Shown: positions 8,685 through 17,759, numbered from the stretch's first letter. The stretch is DNA of 64,000 bases from Paenibacillus cellulositrophicus (GCF_009363095.1 NZ_CP045295.1:5857001-5921000), one strand, 5' to 3'. A program made the numbers and translations. Notes: generated from the letters alone by a model not told the origin.

Positions 8685-8881
8685 GATATAAAGATCGTCC
8701 TTCTAACTCCCGCAGGAAATCCCCCGCCGAATTGCTGTCCGGCTTCCTTGATTCCTTGATGCGGCAAGGACTGATAAACGGCTGGTTGCAAAAAAGAGGT
8801 CGTATGTTTATATTAAAACACACCACTTTATGATCGAAATGATAAGGTAAGGTCTACACGTAATTCTGAAAAGCCACAAAC

Positions 8882-8918
8882 GAAAAAAATCCCGTACAGT
8901 CGAATGACTGCACAGGAT
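8882..8918 (-). terminator. Terminator of the BASS-family transporter gene
   Basis: Read on the minus strand, ATCCTGTGCAGTC and GACTGTACGGGAT form a 13-bp stem with two G-T pairs and a 4-nt loop, followed by TTTTTTT. Confidence 0.8.
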
Positions 8919-8942
8919 CGTTGTGCTTCTCCTTCAGGATGC

Positions 8943-9926
8943 TTACAGGGCGCGAGTTTGCGTTTTCCCTGATTCTTCCCGCAGGATACGCAGCTGCGTG
9001 CGGCGGCCGAGCAGGAGTCCGACCAGAGAGGCCATCATCTGCTGGAAGACCATACCCAGAACGACGGGAACGGCGACCGGTGCGGGAAAATAGGCGACGG
9101 CCAGGACGGCGCCCGCGCTAATGTTGCGCATCCCGCCGTTGAAGACGAGGGCGACCTGCTCCGGCTCGCTCCAGCCCATCAGGGCGGAGATCGCGAAGCT
9201 CAGCAGGTACCCGGCCGCGGCCAAAAAGACGATAACCGCAGCCATGCCGACCAGCCGGGGGCTGATGTCGGACAGATAGGGAGCGACCACGGAGCCGTTG
9301 ATCATGATGACCAGCGCCATGGCCAGTTTGGAGAACGGGTTGAGGCGCGGTCCCCAGACCGGAACGATGGCGCCTTTGCTCCATTCGTTCAAGGCCATGC
9401 CGAGCAAAGAAGGGACCACGATCATGCCGAACAGGCTGCTGATCATCGGCAAGATGTCCATATGAACGCTCGTTCCGATCAACAGCGACAGAGTGCCCGG
9501 AACGGCGAAAGGAGCGATCAGCGTGTCGACAAGGATGATGGACAATGTCAGCGCGATATGGCCCTTGTACAGGCTTACCCATACGAAGCTGCTGACCCCC
9601 GTCGGGATGACCGCGGCAAGTACAAGCCCGGTGATCGTATAAGCATCGAGCGGGAATAGAACCCTGCCCGTGCCGAGGGCGACCAGCGGCATGATCACAT
9701 GCAAAACGAGCAGGCAGGCGAAGAGCGGCAGCGGCCTTTTCATAACACTGAGAAAATCCTTGAAGCTCAAGCTGATGCTTCCGGCAAATGTCATAAAAGC
9801 AAACAGCCAGGGGGACATGAACGTATACGAAGACAGCAAACCTCCGCATAAGACGCCGATGACGATGCTGGCCGGCGTAATCAAAGGCATGATTCGGTTG
9901 AGTCGGGCATTCAGCGATTGCAGCAT
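8943..9926 (-). CDS. Bile acid:sodium symporter (BASS) family transporter
   Basis: A 327-residue polytopic membrane protein with about nine to ten hydrophobic segments. Small-residue and proline-rich stretches typical of BASS folds are visible, including IPTGVSSFVWVSL (about residues 105-117) and FNGGMRNISAGAVL (about 260-273), corresponding to the two crossing motifs of the family. Bacterial members carry small organic anions such as pantoate or keto acids; bile acids are not implied. The ATG has TAAGGACGG upstream. It stands alone with its own terminator. Substrate not deducible. Confidence 0.8.
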   Translation of the reverse strand: MLQSLNARLNRIMPLITPASIVIGVLCGGLLSSYTFMSPWLFAFMTFAGSISLSFKDFLSVMKRPLPLFACLLVLHVIMPLVALGTGRVLFPLDAYTITGLVLAAVIPTGVSSFVWVSLYKGHIALTLSIILVDTLIAPFAVPGTLSLLIGTSVHMDILPMISSLFGMIVVPSLLGMALNEWSKGAIVPVWGPRLNPFSKLAMALVIMINGSVVAPYLSDISPRLVGMAAVIVFLAAAGYLLSFAISALMGWSEPEQVALVFNGGMRNISAGAVLAVAYFPAPVAVPVVLGMVFQQMMASLVGLLLGRRTQLRILREESGKTQTRAL

Positions 9927-10185
9927 AAGCAGTCCGTCCTTATGTTTTCGTATTCATACATTATACATGGCATGACAGTATTGAAAAAGGCTGAATCTGC
10001 CAAGATGGGCTCATGAGGGCTGTTTGATTTCGGCATCAGGTCTGCTGATAAAGGGCATCCCGCGAAACAGCGTTCCCTATGAAAATATAGAGCTTCAGCC
10101 AACCATGGAATTGGAATTGGCTTTGAAATCTATGATAAAATGAAAGATAAACCCATTTGTACGGAGTAAAGGAGCGGCCTATTAT

Positions 10186-11187
10186 ATGAGACCCATACAG
10201 TTCGTGGCCAAGACGGCCGGCGTGTCCGTTGCGACCGTGTCCCGGGTGCTGAACAACAGTCCCCTCGTCAAAGAATCGACGCGCAAGAAAGTGATGGAAA
10301 CGATCAGAGCGCTGGAGTATGAGCCCAATTCCCTCGGCAGGGAATTAAGAAGAGCGGAGACGCGCCGCATTATGGTGCTGACTCCGAGCCTCGTCTTTCC
10401 AATTATGGCGGACGTGTATAAGGGCATACAGGATGTAGCTCAGAAGAACGGATATCAGGTGCTGGTCTGCGCCTCCGAGGACGACCATGATAAGGAAGAA
10501 GAGCTGCTGCAGATGCTCAAGAAAAAAATCGTCGACGGCGTCATCATCGTGGCCTCCACCTTGAGCGCGGAGGAGCTGGATCAGCTGGCGAAAGATTACA
10601 GCATCGTGCAGTGCTCGGAATATGAGCAGGTGCAGCACGCTTACAGCGTTTCGGTCGACAATGAGCAGGCAGCCTTTGATGCGGTGTCTCACCTCCTGTC
10701 TTTGGGTCACCGGCGAATTGCCATGGTTAAAGGGGGAAACGCGAAGAGTTCTTCCGCCGCCCGAGAGCAGGGGTACCGGCGAGCGCTGGAATCGGCGGGG
10801 ATCGAGGTGCGCCAGGAGTGGATCAGGGAGAGCGACTACGAATACCAAAATGGGTACGACCTTGCCGTCGAATGGCTTCAAGCTGCGGAGCATCCGACCG
10901 CCATTTTCTGCTCCAGCGACGCTACAGCCATCGGCTGCGTCAACGGAGCGATATCGCTGGGCAAATCGGTGCCGGATGACGTCGCCGTCGTCGGATTCGA
11001 CGATACGGTGGAATCGCTGATGAGCCGGCCGCCTATCACGACGGTACGCCAGCCCAAGTATGATCTCGGCCGTGCCGCCATGGAGGCGCTCCTGCAAAGC
11101 TTGCGCGGAGAAGCGGGCGAGAACAAGACGATCCTGCTGCCCCATGAAATCGTCATTCGGGAGTCGACGGCAAAGCGATCCGGCTGA
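10186..11187 (+). CDS. LacI-family transcriptional regulator
   Basis: DNA-binding repressor, 333 residues. The N-terminal helix-turn-helix is VAKTAGVSVATVSRVLNN (residues 6-23), followed by the hinge and a periplasmic-binding-type sugar sensor domain ending before residue 330. An AAAGGAG lies 11 bp before the ATG. Downstream are two mirror-image palindromes with the TAATGCGTTA-type core usual for LacI-family operators and then three sugar-catabolism genes in the same direction, which it probably controls. The inducer is not deducible. A possible weak promoter lies at 10111-10139; the rest of 9927-10185 shows nothing identifiable. Confidence 0.9.
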   Translation: MRPIQFVAKTAGVSVATVSRVLNNSPLVKESTRKKVMETIRALEYEPNSLGRELRRAETRRIMVLTPSLVFPIMADVYKGIQDVAQKNGYQVLVCASEDDHDKEEELLQMLKKKIVDGVIIVASTLSAEELDQLAKDYSIVQCSEYEQVQHAYSVSVDNEQAAFDAVSHLLSLGHRRIAMVKGGNAKSSSAAREQGYRRALESAGIEVRQEWIRESDYEYQNGYDLAVEWLQAAEHPTAIFCSSDATAIGCVNGAISLGKSVPDDVAVVGFDDTVESLMSRPPITTVRQPKYDLGRAAMEALLQSLRGEAGENKTILLPHEIVIRESTAKRSG

Positions 11188-11244
11188 CAGGTGAAAAATG
11201 GGGGTTGCGTTCTTCAAAGAAATCGCTTACAATATCGCTTAAAG

Positions 11245-11275
11245 AAACGGTTACCAAGCAGCCGTTTTTTTTTAA
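11245..11275 (+). terminator. Terminator of the lacI-type gene
   Basis: AAACGG and CCGTTT pair around an 11-nt loop, followed by a run of nine or more Ts. Short stem but long T-tract. Confidence 0.55.
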
Positions 11276-11281
11276 ACCGCT

Positions 11282-11303
11282 GAAATGTAATGCGTTACAT
11301 TTC
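11282..11303 (+). promoter_or_regulatory. LacI-family operator, site 1
   Basis: GAAATGTAA, then TGCG, then TTACATTTC: a perfect 9-bp inverted repeat with a non-palindromic 4-bp centre. The core AATGTAATGCGTTACATT is the exact reverse complement of the core of site 2. Likely target of the LacI-type protein encoded just upstream. Confidence 0.8.
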
Positions 11304-11381
11304 TGGATCCGGATTCGCGCGAATCAAAGGTACCGCTTAGCAAAACCAACCAGTAAGGCCAATATCTCTTTTTCATACCTT

Positions 11382-11403
11382 AAAATGTAACGCATTACAT
11401 TTT
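11382..11403 (+). promoter_or_regulatory. LacI-family operator, site 2
   Basis: AAAATGTAA, CGCA, TTACATTTT: a perfect 9-bp inverted repeat, opposite in centre orientation to site 1. The two centres are exactly 100 bp apart, a distance compatible with DNA looping by a tetramer or with two independently bound dimers. It lies 112 bp before the GPH symporter start. Confidence 0.8.
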
Positions 11404-11515
11404 GCCGGAGGAAGGGTGATTTTCCGGATTTATCCGGGTGAAGAGAAGCAAGCATGTTCATCAGGATAGGAAACCGAGAAACCGCATTGTAAAACACAAA
11501 AAGTGGTGATGAGAC

Positions 11516-12874
11516 ATGGCTCAAGCGGCGGGAAAGCTGTCCTTAAGCGAAAAAATCAGTTACGGCTTTGGAGACTTGGCGTCCAACTTCGTTTGGGGGA
11601 TGACGACAAGCTATCTGCTCTATTTTTACACGAATGTGTACGGACTGGCCGCCACGGCCATCGGCACCTTGTTTCTGATTACAAGAATTCTTGACGCGGT
11701 GATCGACCCGGTGATCGGGGTCATGATCGACAAGACCAGCAGCCGGTTCGGCAAGGCGCGGCCGTTCATTCTCTTTTTGACGATCCCGTTCGCCATCTTC
11801 AGCGTCTTAACGTTCATTACGCCGGATTGGTCGGAAGGCGGGAAGCTGATCTACGCCTATTTGACCTACCTGATTCTTGGAATCCTGTACTCCGGCGTCA
11901 ACCTTCCTTACGGCGCACTGATGCCGATGATGACCAAGGATCCGGAGGAGAAAAATCAGCTCAGCAGCTTCCGGATCATGGGGATGGCCATTGGGGCCAT
12001 CGCGGTATCGGCGCTCACCAACCCGCTGGTGAAATGGATCGGCGGGGGGAACGACCGCTTGGGGTTCCCGGTTACGATGGGCATTTTCACAGTCGTCGCC
12101 GTCGTGATGTTTTATGTGGTGTTTCTCAAATGTAAAGAACGGTTCTCGGAGAGCGCCGAGAAAACCAAAGAGTTTAACACGCTCACATCGGCCAAGCATA
12201 TGTTTGGCAATCAGCCTTGGGTGATGATCGCCCTGAACTCCCTCTTCATGTTTCTGCGGATCGGCGTCGTGTTCGGCGTGCTGGTGTATTTCGTTCAGTA
12301 CGTTCTGGGCCAGCCCGAAATGATCCCGCTGTACCTGACACTCGCGAATGTCGCCAACTTTGTCGGAGGCGCACTCGCCCCGTTTGTACTCAGAAGGCTT
12401 GGTAAGCGTAACGGCAGCATCTTGGCCTTGACTGGCGCCGTGCTGCTGTACGGATTGCTGTTTTTCCTGGAAAGCAGTCCGCCATTTCTGTATCTCGTCA
12501 TTTTCTTTATTGCCAACATTGGCATCGGCATTAACAGTCCGGCCAACTTCTCCATGCTCGCCGATACGGTGGATTACCATGAATGGAAGTTCGGCCACCG
12601 GTCCGAAGGCATGCTGTATTCGGCTTACAGCTTTGCCACCAAGTTCGGCATTGCCGTCGGCGGCTCCGTTGTCGCTTATGCACTTGGTTTCGCCGGATAT
12701 GATCCCGATGCGGTCTCGCCGCAGGCGACCGATATGATCCGCGTCCTGTTCTACCTGGGACCGATCCTGCTCACCATTCTGCAAATCGGTTGTCTGGTGC
12801 TGTATAAGCTGGACAAGGAGCATAAGCAGATTGTTCAAGATTTGGACCTGCGCACATCGTCGGTCAAAGCCTAA
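11516..12874 (+). CDS. GPH-family sugar:cation symporter
   Basis: Twelve-segment MFS-type carrier of the glycoside-pentoside-hexuronide family (MelB, XynP, UidB relatives). The start SEKISYGFGDLASNF and the loop DKTSSRFGKARPFI (about residues 73-86) are typical family signatures, the latter corresponding to the conserved loop between helices 2 and 3. Length 452 is normal. It is the first gene after the two operators, followed 23 bp later by an isomerase and then a dehydrogenase, so it probably imports the sugar that those enzymes process. Substrate not determinable. Confidence 0.9.
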   Translation: MAQAAGKLSLSEKISYGFGDLASNFVWGMTTSYLLYFYTNVYGLAATAIGTLFLITRILDAVIDPVIGVMIDKTSSRFGKARPFILFLTIPFAIFSVLTFITPDWSEGGKLIYAYLTYLILGILYSGVNLPYGALMPMMTKDPEEKNQLSSFRIMGMAIGAIAVSALTNPLVKWIGGGNDRLGFPVTMGIFTVVAVVMFYVVFLKCKERFSESAEKTKEFNTLTSAKHMFGNQPWVMIALNSLFMFLRIGVVFGVLVYFVQYVLGQPEMIPLYLTLANVANFVGGALAPFVLRRLGKRNGSILALTGAVLLYGLLFFLESSPPFLYLVIFFIANIGIGINSPANFSMLADTVDYHEWKFGHRSEGMLYSAYSFATKFGIAVGGSVVAYALGFAGYDPDAVSPQATDMIRVLFYLGPILLTILQIGCLVLYKLDKEHKQIVQDLDLRTSSVKA

Positions 12875-12897
12875 ATTTTATAGAGGAGTGATTTCAC

Positions 12898-13743
12898 ATG
12901 ATTCAAATTCCAGTTGGTCTGCAGCTGTTTTCGGTACGGGAAGCGCTGGCTAAAGATTTTGCCGGGACGCTGCAAAGCATAGCGGATATCGGATACAAAA
13001 ACATCGAGTTCGCGTTTCATAACATCCGGGAAGACGGCACGTTCGAGGTCGACTACACGGCGGCGGAGCTGAAGGCCATGATGGACAAGCTGGGCCTGCA
13101 GGTAGTTACGAGCCACGTGGCCTATCATCCGAATCTGGATCTGGATGCGGTCATTCGGTATAACGCGGAGATCGGAAGCAAGGGCATCGTTATGCCGTGC
13201 GCCTTTTTCCGTGACCGGGAGGATGCGGTGGAATTGGCCAAGTGGCTCAATGCGTCCGGTCGCAAGTCCAAAGAAGCCGGCATCCAGTTTTACTTCCATA
13301 ACCATTTTCATGAGTTTCAGGAGTTTGATGGCCAGACTATTATGGACATTCTGCTGGAGCATACCGATCCGGAGCTGGTTCAGATTGAGTTCGACACGTT
13401 CTGGGCGCTGCGCGGCGGCGTGGATCCCATCGCTTTTATGGACAAGTACGGCAGCCGGATCGGGCTTCTTCACCAGAAGGACCTTGCCCCGTCGGCCAAT
13501 CCGGTGAATCTGCTGGAGAAGGTTTCAGGACATCTTACCGATGAAGTGGTGTTCTCAGCCGCAAACCAGGAGGATTTCACCGAGATCGGCGCAGGCGTCA
13601 TGGACATTCCGTCGATTCTGAAAAAAGCGGTAGAGCTCGGAACGGTTCAATACATCATCGTCGAACAGGATCAGACCGTAAAAGGCGAGCTGGCCAGCGT
13701 TAAGGAAAGCTTCGACAACATCCAGCGGCTGCTGGCACAGTAA
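12898..13743 (+). CDS. Sugar phosphate isomerase/epimerase, TIM-barrel family
   Basis: A 281-residue xylose-isomerase-like TIM barrel (IolE/IolI/YcjR type). The beginning VGLQLFSVREALAKDF is the common first strand-helix, and metal-binding residues are likely in FYFHNHFHEFQ (about residues 137-147), IEFDTFWA and HQKD. GAGGAG precedes the ATG. The arrangement symporter-isomerase-Gfo/Idh dehydrogenase is seen in pathways that oxidise a sugar and then epimerise or cleave the keto product. Exact reaction unknown. Confidence 0.82.
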   Translation: MIQIPVGLQLFSVREALAKDFAGTLQSIADIGYKNIEFAFHNIREDGTFEVDYTAAELKAMMDKLGLQVVTSHVAYHPNLDLDAVIRYNAEIGSKGIVMPCAFFRDREDAVELAKWLNASGRKSKEAGIQFYFHNHFHEFQEFDGQTIMDILLEHTDPELVQIEFDTFWALRGGVDPIAFMDKYGSRIGLLHQKDLAPSANPVNLLEKVSGHLTDEVVFSAANQEDFTEIGAGVMDIPSILKKAVELGTVQYIIVEQDQTVKGELASVKESFDNIQRLLAQ

Positions 13744-13783
13744 GGCAGAACTTCGGATAGACAACCAACCGGGAGGGAACCAG

Positions 13784-14878
13784 ATGACTACTTTGAAAAT
13801 CGGCATTATCGGATGCGGCGGGATCGCCAAGGGCAAGCATTTGCCCGCGCTGGCCAAGCAGCGCCACAAGGCGGAAATGATGGCTTTTTGCGACATCGAG
13901 CTGGATCGCGCGGAGCTTGCGGCCAAGGAGTATGGAACGGAAGAAGCCAAGGTGTATACGGATTATAAGGAGCTGCTCAAGGACCCGTCGATCGACGTGG
14001 TGCATGTGCTTACCCCAAACAGCACGCATGCCGTCATTACGGTCGCCGCGCTGGAAGCCGGCAAGCATGTCATGTGCGAAAAACCAATGGCGATGAATAC
14101 CGCCGAGGCGCAGCAAATGCTGGATGCGGCGAAGCGCACGGGCAAAAAGCTGACGATTGGCTACCAGAACCGGTTCCGTGCGGATTCGAGAGCGCTGTAT
14201 GCGGCATGTGAACAAGGGGATCTTGGCGAGGTTTATTTTGCAAAGGCGCATGCCATCCGCAGACGCGGCGTTCCGACATGGGGCGTGTTTATGGATATCG
14301 AAAAGCAGGGCGGCGGCCCGCTGATCGACATCGGCACGCATGCCTTGGATCTGGCCTTGTGGACGATGGACAATTACAAGCCGAAGCTCGTCGTCGGGTC
14401 CGCGTTTCATAAGCTGAAGGACAAGATGGACGGCAACATGTTCGGCCCATGGAATCCGGAAGAGTTCAAGGTGGAGGATTCGGCCTTTGGCTTCATTAAG
14501 ATGGAAAATGGAGCGACGATAACGCTGGAAGCTTCGTGGGCGCTGAACATGATCAACGCAAAAGAAGCGCAGGTCACCCTGTGCGGTACCGAGGGCGGGG
14601 CCGAAATGTTCGGCGACGCCTGGGATAACAAGGGCACGGTGACGTTTAACCATACGCGGTATGGGCAGCTGGTCGAAACGAGCACTTCTGTAGGGGGCGG
14701 CATCGCCTTCTATGAAGGAGAATCGCTGAACGCCGGCGAGCTGGAGGCGAAGCAGTGGATCGATGCCATTCTGGAAGATCGGGAGCCGCTGGTTAAGCCG
14801 GAGCAGGCGCTTGTGGTGACGCAGATTCTCGAGGCCATCTACAAATCGTCGGAAACCGGCAATGCGATCACGTTATAA
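13784..14878 (+). CDS. Gfo/Idh/MocA family oxidoreductase
   Basis: NAD(P)-dependent sugar dehydrogenase, 364 residues. The Rossmann glycine loop is IGIIGCGGIAKGKH (residues 6-19) and the catalytic-lysine motif CEKPMAMN is present near residue 97, unlike in the paralogue at 3970. A canonical C-terminal alpha/beta domain with GGGPLIDIGTHALDLA (metal/substrate histidine) is visible. CGGGAGG lies before the ATG. Last gene of the LacI-controlled group, ended by a strong terminator. Confidence 0.9.
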   Translation: MTTLKIGIIGCGGIAKGKHLPALAKQRHKAEMMAFCDIELDRAELAAKEYGTEEAKVYTDYKELLKDPSIDVVHVLTPNSTHAVITVAALEAGKHVMCEKPMAMNTAEAQQMLDAAKRTGKKLTIGYQNRFRADSRALYAACEQGDLGEVYFAKAHAIRRRGVPTWGVFMDIEKQGGGPLIDIGTHALDLALWTMDNYKPKLVVGSAFHKLKDKMDGNMFGPWNPEEFKVEDSAFGFIKMENGATITLEASWALNMINAKEAQVTLCGTEGGAEMFGDAWDNKGTVTFNHTRYGQLVETSTSVGGGIAFYEGESLNAGELEAKQWIDAILEDREPLVKPEQALVVTQILEAIYKSSETGNAITL

Positions 14879-14897
14879 TCACCTTTATATATGAAGA

Positions 14898-14933
14898 GAA
14901 CTGCCTGTCCCACGCGATGTGGACAGGCAGTTC
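14898..14933 (+). terminator. Terminator after the LacI-controlled operon
   Basis: GAACTGCCTGTCCAC and a matching GTGGACAGGCAGTTC enclose a short loop, followed by TTCGTTT. Very stable stem; may also serve the convergent SDR gene. Confidence 0.85.
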
Positions 14934-14952
14934 TTCGTTTGGGGCAGGGATG

Positions 14953-15723
14953 TCAGATTAACATGCCTCCGGAAACCTCGATCCGCTGCGCGTTCACCCA
15001 GCGGTTGTCTTCGGAGAGGAGGGAAGCAATCATCGGCCCGATGTCATCCGGAAGTCCGGCGCGTCCAAGCGCCGTCATGCCGGCGATCTGCTGATTCAGC
15101 TCGGCGTTGTCGCGCACCATGCCGCCGCTGAAGTCGGTCGCGATCGCTCCGGGTGCCACCGTATTGACGGCGATGCGGCGCTCGCCGAGCTCCTTGGCCA
15201 GGTACCGGGTAAGCACCTCGACCGCGCCCTTCATCGAGGCATAAGCGGCGCTTCCCGGGATGCTCATGCGGGTCAGCCCCGAGGAGATGTTAACGATGCG
15301 CCCGCCATCGTTAATGAGGGGGAGCAGCTTTTGCGTCAGGAAAAAGACGCCTTTGAAGTGGACGTTGTACAGCTGGTCCAGTTCTTCTTCGGTTGTCTGC
15401 TCGATGGAGTTGTGATGCGAGGTTCCGGCATTGTTAACCAGGTAATCGAACCGCTTCGCCCCAAGCTCCGCCAAGACTTGGCGGACGTTCTGGGCGAAAC
15501 CGTCAAAGGAAGATGTGTCTGCCGTGTTCAGCTGCAGGGCGACAGCCTCCCGCCCCAGATCCCGGACGGACTGGACGACTTGCTGCGCTTCGGCTTCATT
15601 GGTGTGATAGGTAAAGATCGAATCGACGCCGCGCTTGGCAAGCTGAAGAATCGTATTGCGGCCCAGGCCGCGGCTTCCGCCGGTCACGAGTGCGATTTTT
15701 CGATCAGAGGATTGTAATGTCAT
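14953..15723 (-). CDS. Short-chain dehydrogenase/reductase
   Basis: NAD(P)-dependent oxidoreductase of 256 residues. The cofactor loop LVTGGSRGLGRNT, the NNAG motif (YLVNNAGTS), the catalytic serine in NISSG and the YxxxK pair in YASMKGAVE are all present. I choose ATG 15723 because AGAAGG lies upstream; a frame from 15762 exists without a site. It is divergent from a TetR-family regulator, with two palindromes between them, so it is probably the regulator's target. The natural substrate is unknown. Confidence 0.9.
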   Translation of the reverse strand: MTLQSSDRKIALVTGGSRGLGRNTILQLAKRGVDSIFTYHTNEAEAQQVVQSVRDLGREAVALQLNTADTSSFDGFAQNVRQVLAELGAKRFDYLVNNAGTSHHNSIEQTTEEELDQLYNVHFKGVFFLTQKLLPLINDGGRIVNISSGLTRMSIPGSAAYASMKGAVEVLTRYLAKELGERRIAVNTVAPGAIATDFSGGMVRDNAELNQQIAGMTALGRAGLPDDIGPMIASLLSEDNRWVNAQRIEVSGGMLI

Positions 15724-15769
15724 CAAGATGACCTTCTTTCCATGAATTTTGCCAGCCATCAAGTTTACT

Positions 15770-15785
15770 AACTAACTGGTTAGTT
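15770..15785. promoter_or_regulatory. TetR-type operator, site 1
   Basis: AACTAACTGGTTAGTT is a perfect palindrome with 7-bp arms in the divergent region between the SDR and tetR-type genes. Short palindromes of this kind are typical operators of such regulators. Confidence 0.7.
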
Positions 15786-15799
15786 CATAATATATAACT

Positions 15800-15815
15800 A
15801 ACTAACCGGTTTGTC
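15800..15815. promoter_or_regulatory. TetR-type operator, site 2
   Basis: AACTAACCGGTTTGTC repeats the left half of site 1 exactly (AACTAAC) and the right half imperfectly. Its centre is 30 bp from site 1, about three helical turns, so two dimers would bind on the same face. Confidence 0.6.
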
Positions 15816-15872
15816 AATGGCTTAAAAATCGTGATATAGTAAATCCTATGCAAAAACACGGGAGGAACCACT

Positions 15873-16457
15873 ATGCGTAACGCCGAAGCTACAAAAGAGA
15901 AAATACTGGAGGCGGCCATGGCCGAGTTCTCCGCCTACGGAATTGCCGGCGCCCGGGTGGACCGGATCGCCAAGATGGCGAAGTGCAACAAGAACATGAT
16001 TTATATTTATTTTGAAAATAAAGAGCAGCTTTTCTCGACCGTGCTGGAAATGCATTTGACGAGAGTGTACGAGGAGTTTGCCTTTACTCCGGAAGATCTT
16101 CCGGGGTATGCCGCGCGGGTTTTTGATTTTATGATGGCCAATCCCGACCTGATGCGGCTGATGACATGGTTTACGCTGGAGCAGAAGACGGAGCAGCTGG
16201 ATCAGAGGAAGGAAGCCCATAACCGCAAAATTGCGGAGCTGGCGAAAGCACAGGAGGCCGGGCATATCGGAACGGATTTTTCCCCGGCGTTTCTTCTGAC
16301 CAGCATCATGGTTCTGGCCACGGCCTGGATGCCGACCAATCCGTTCGGTCCATCGATCGATCCGGCTAGTAGCGGCAAAACCGATGAGCTGCGGGAAGCG
16401 ATCATGAGGGCGGTCGGACGGTTGGCGGGCGAACCCGCCTCTACGGAAAACCGCTGA
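15873..16457 (+). CDS. TetR/AcrR-family regulator
   Basis: A 194-residue repressor. The N-terminal helix-turn-helix covers about residues 8-52 (ILEAAMAEFSAYGIAGARVDRIA...NKNMIYIYFENKEQLF). The C-terminal domain resembles TetR_C types with a conserved 'MANPDLMRLMTW'. A GGGAGG precedes the ATG. Divergent from the SDR gene with two operators between them, so it probably represses both itself and the dehydrogenase until a small-molecule inducer binds. Inducer unknown. Confidence 0.9.
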   Translation: MRNAEATKEKILEAAMAEFSAYGIAGARVDRIAKMAKCNKNMIYIYFENKEQLFSTVLEMHLTRVYEEFAFTPEDLPGYAARVFDFMMANPDLMRLMTWFTLEQKTEQLDQRKEAHNRKIAELAKAQEAGHIGTDFSPAFLLTSIMVLATAWMPTNPFGPSIDPASSGKTDELREAIMRAVGRLAGEPASTENR

Positions 16458-16513
16458 TCACAGGTAAAAAAAGGGAACCCTCATTAGATATGTCTTAAAG
16501 GGAGGTTTTTTGG

Positions 16514-17158
16514 ATGAAGATCATGGCAGACTGGGTGCAGGGCTATAAAGACAGAAAAATATCCTATACCTTATTGTCTAAAGCTGAATCCAACACCAGC
16601 GGCTTGGCGATCATTTTTCCGGGACAGGGATACACTGCACAGGCACCTCTTTTGTACTACTCCATGGGGATTTATCTGAACCAAAACTACGACGTGCTGC
16701 AGGTGAACTATCAGTACAACGATCCGTTCTACCGGGATTTCAGCTTTGATGAGATCGCCGAAGCGATTCGCACCGATGTCTGCGCCGTCATTGACCACGC
16801 GCTGCAGAATGCATCCTATGACGATTATGTTCTGATCGGCAAGTCCATTGGAACGATTGCGCTTGGGTTTGAGGTGCAGCGTGATCTGTTCCGAAAGGCC
16901 AAGGTCATCTGGTTTACTCCCCTGCTGGGCAGAGATTTCGTCTGGAACGCAATGATGCACAGTAAGCAGAGAAGCCTATGTTTCATCGGCGACAACGACA
17001 GCTGCTATATCGAGGAGAGATTTCAGCAGCTTCGGGTAAATTCGAATCTGCTGCTGCGCTTGATCCCCGGCGTGAATCACGGTCTGGAATACGAAACCGA
17101 TCTTTTGGCGTCGATGGACGTGTTAAAACAGGTGATGAAGGAAGTCGAAGCATTTTAG
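16514..17158 (+). CDS. Small alpha/beta-hydrolase-fold protein
   Basis: A 214-residue cytoplasmic protein. The nucleophile elbow GKSIG (about residues 116-120) supplies the probable catalytic serine, and GVNHGLEYE near the C-terminus supplies the probable histidine; the acid is likely in FIGDNDSCY. The strand AIIFPGQGY before it fits an oxyanion-hole region. AAAGGGAGG lies before the ATG. It is a stand-alone gene with its own terminator. Substrate unknown; esterase or acyl hydrolase are possibilities. Confidence 0.75.
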   Translation: MKIMADWVQGYKDRKISYTLLSKAESNTSGLAIIFPGQGYTAQAPLLYYSMGIYLNQNYDVLQVNYQYNDPFYRDFSFDEIAEAIRTDVCAVIDHALQNASYDDYVLIGKSIGTIALGFEVQRDLFRKAKVIWFTPLLGRDFVWNAMMHSKQRSLCFIGDNDSCYIEERFQQLRVNSNLLLRLIPGVNHGLEYETDLLASMDVLKQVMKEVEAF

Positions 17159-17172
17159 TTCGGTATTTCGTT

Positions 17173-17201
17173 CAAGCCCGCTCTTGGAGCGGGTTTTTTG
17201 T
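17173..17201 (+). terminator. Terminator of the alpha/beta hydrolase gene
   Basis: CCCGCTC, a 3-nt loop and GAGCGGG followed by TTTTTTGTTT. Confidence 0.85.
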
Positions 17202-17306
17202 TTGCTTAAAAAAGTGGCTTGCACCTGACGCGGCGTCACCTTTTATAATGGGCCTACCGGTAAAAAATAGGCGCCTAAAAAATTGAGCCTGTAGGAGGAC
17301 ATTGGC

Positions 17307-17759
17307 ATGACGATCGGTAAGAACGAAATTATTTCCACACGGGTGTTCGACGCACCGCAGCACCTTGTGTATCAGGCCTGGACAACCCCGGATTTATTGG
17401 CCCGCTGGTGGGGGCCTCACGGGTTCACGAATACGTTCCATGAAATCGACATCACGCCGGGCGGAGCCTGGAAATTCACGATGCACGGACCGGATGGCCG
17501 GGATTATCCGAACGAGAGCGTTTTTGTAGAAATTGTCCCTATGGAGCGGGTCGTCCTGGAACATCTCTCCGAGCCCCAGTTCCGCGTTACGGCGACGTTT
17601 GAAGAAGAAAAGGGCCGGACAAGTGTTGTTTTTCGCCAGACGTTCAAAAAGGAAAAGCAGTTTGAGCAGATCAAACAAATGTGCATCAACGGCAATGAGG
17701 AAAATTTCGACCGGTTCGGCCAACTGATGGAGGAAATGAAGTCAGGCACCGCGGGTTAA
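17307..17759 (+). CDS. SRPBCC/AHSA1-domain protein
   Basis: A 150-residue START/Bet v 1-like single-domain protein. The family start STRVFDAPQHLVYQAWTTPDLLARWWGPHGF is clear, with the hallmark WWGP near residue 32. Members are small ligand-binding proteins of mostly unknown role, often linked to ArsR-type regulators; none is adjacent here. TAGGAGG precedes the ATG. Length is usual. Confidence 0.88.
   Translation: MTIGKNEIISTRVFDAPQHLVYQAWTTPDLLARWWGPHGFTNTFHEIDITPGGAWKFTMHGPDGRDYPNESVFVEIVPMERVVLEHLSEPQFRVTATFEEEKGRTSVVFRQTFKKEKQFEQIKQMCINGNEENFDRFGQLMEEMKSGTAG

Noticed and set aside
11807..12838. Minus-strand open frame of 343 residues opposite the GPH symporter
   Set aside because: Highly polar, histidine/glutamine-rich and motif-free; shadow of the symporter.
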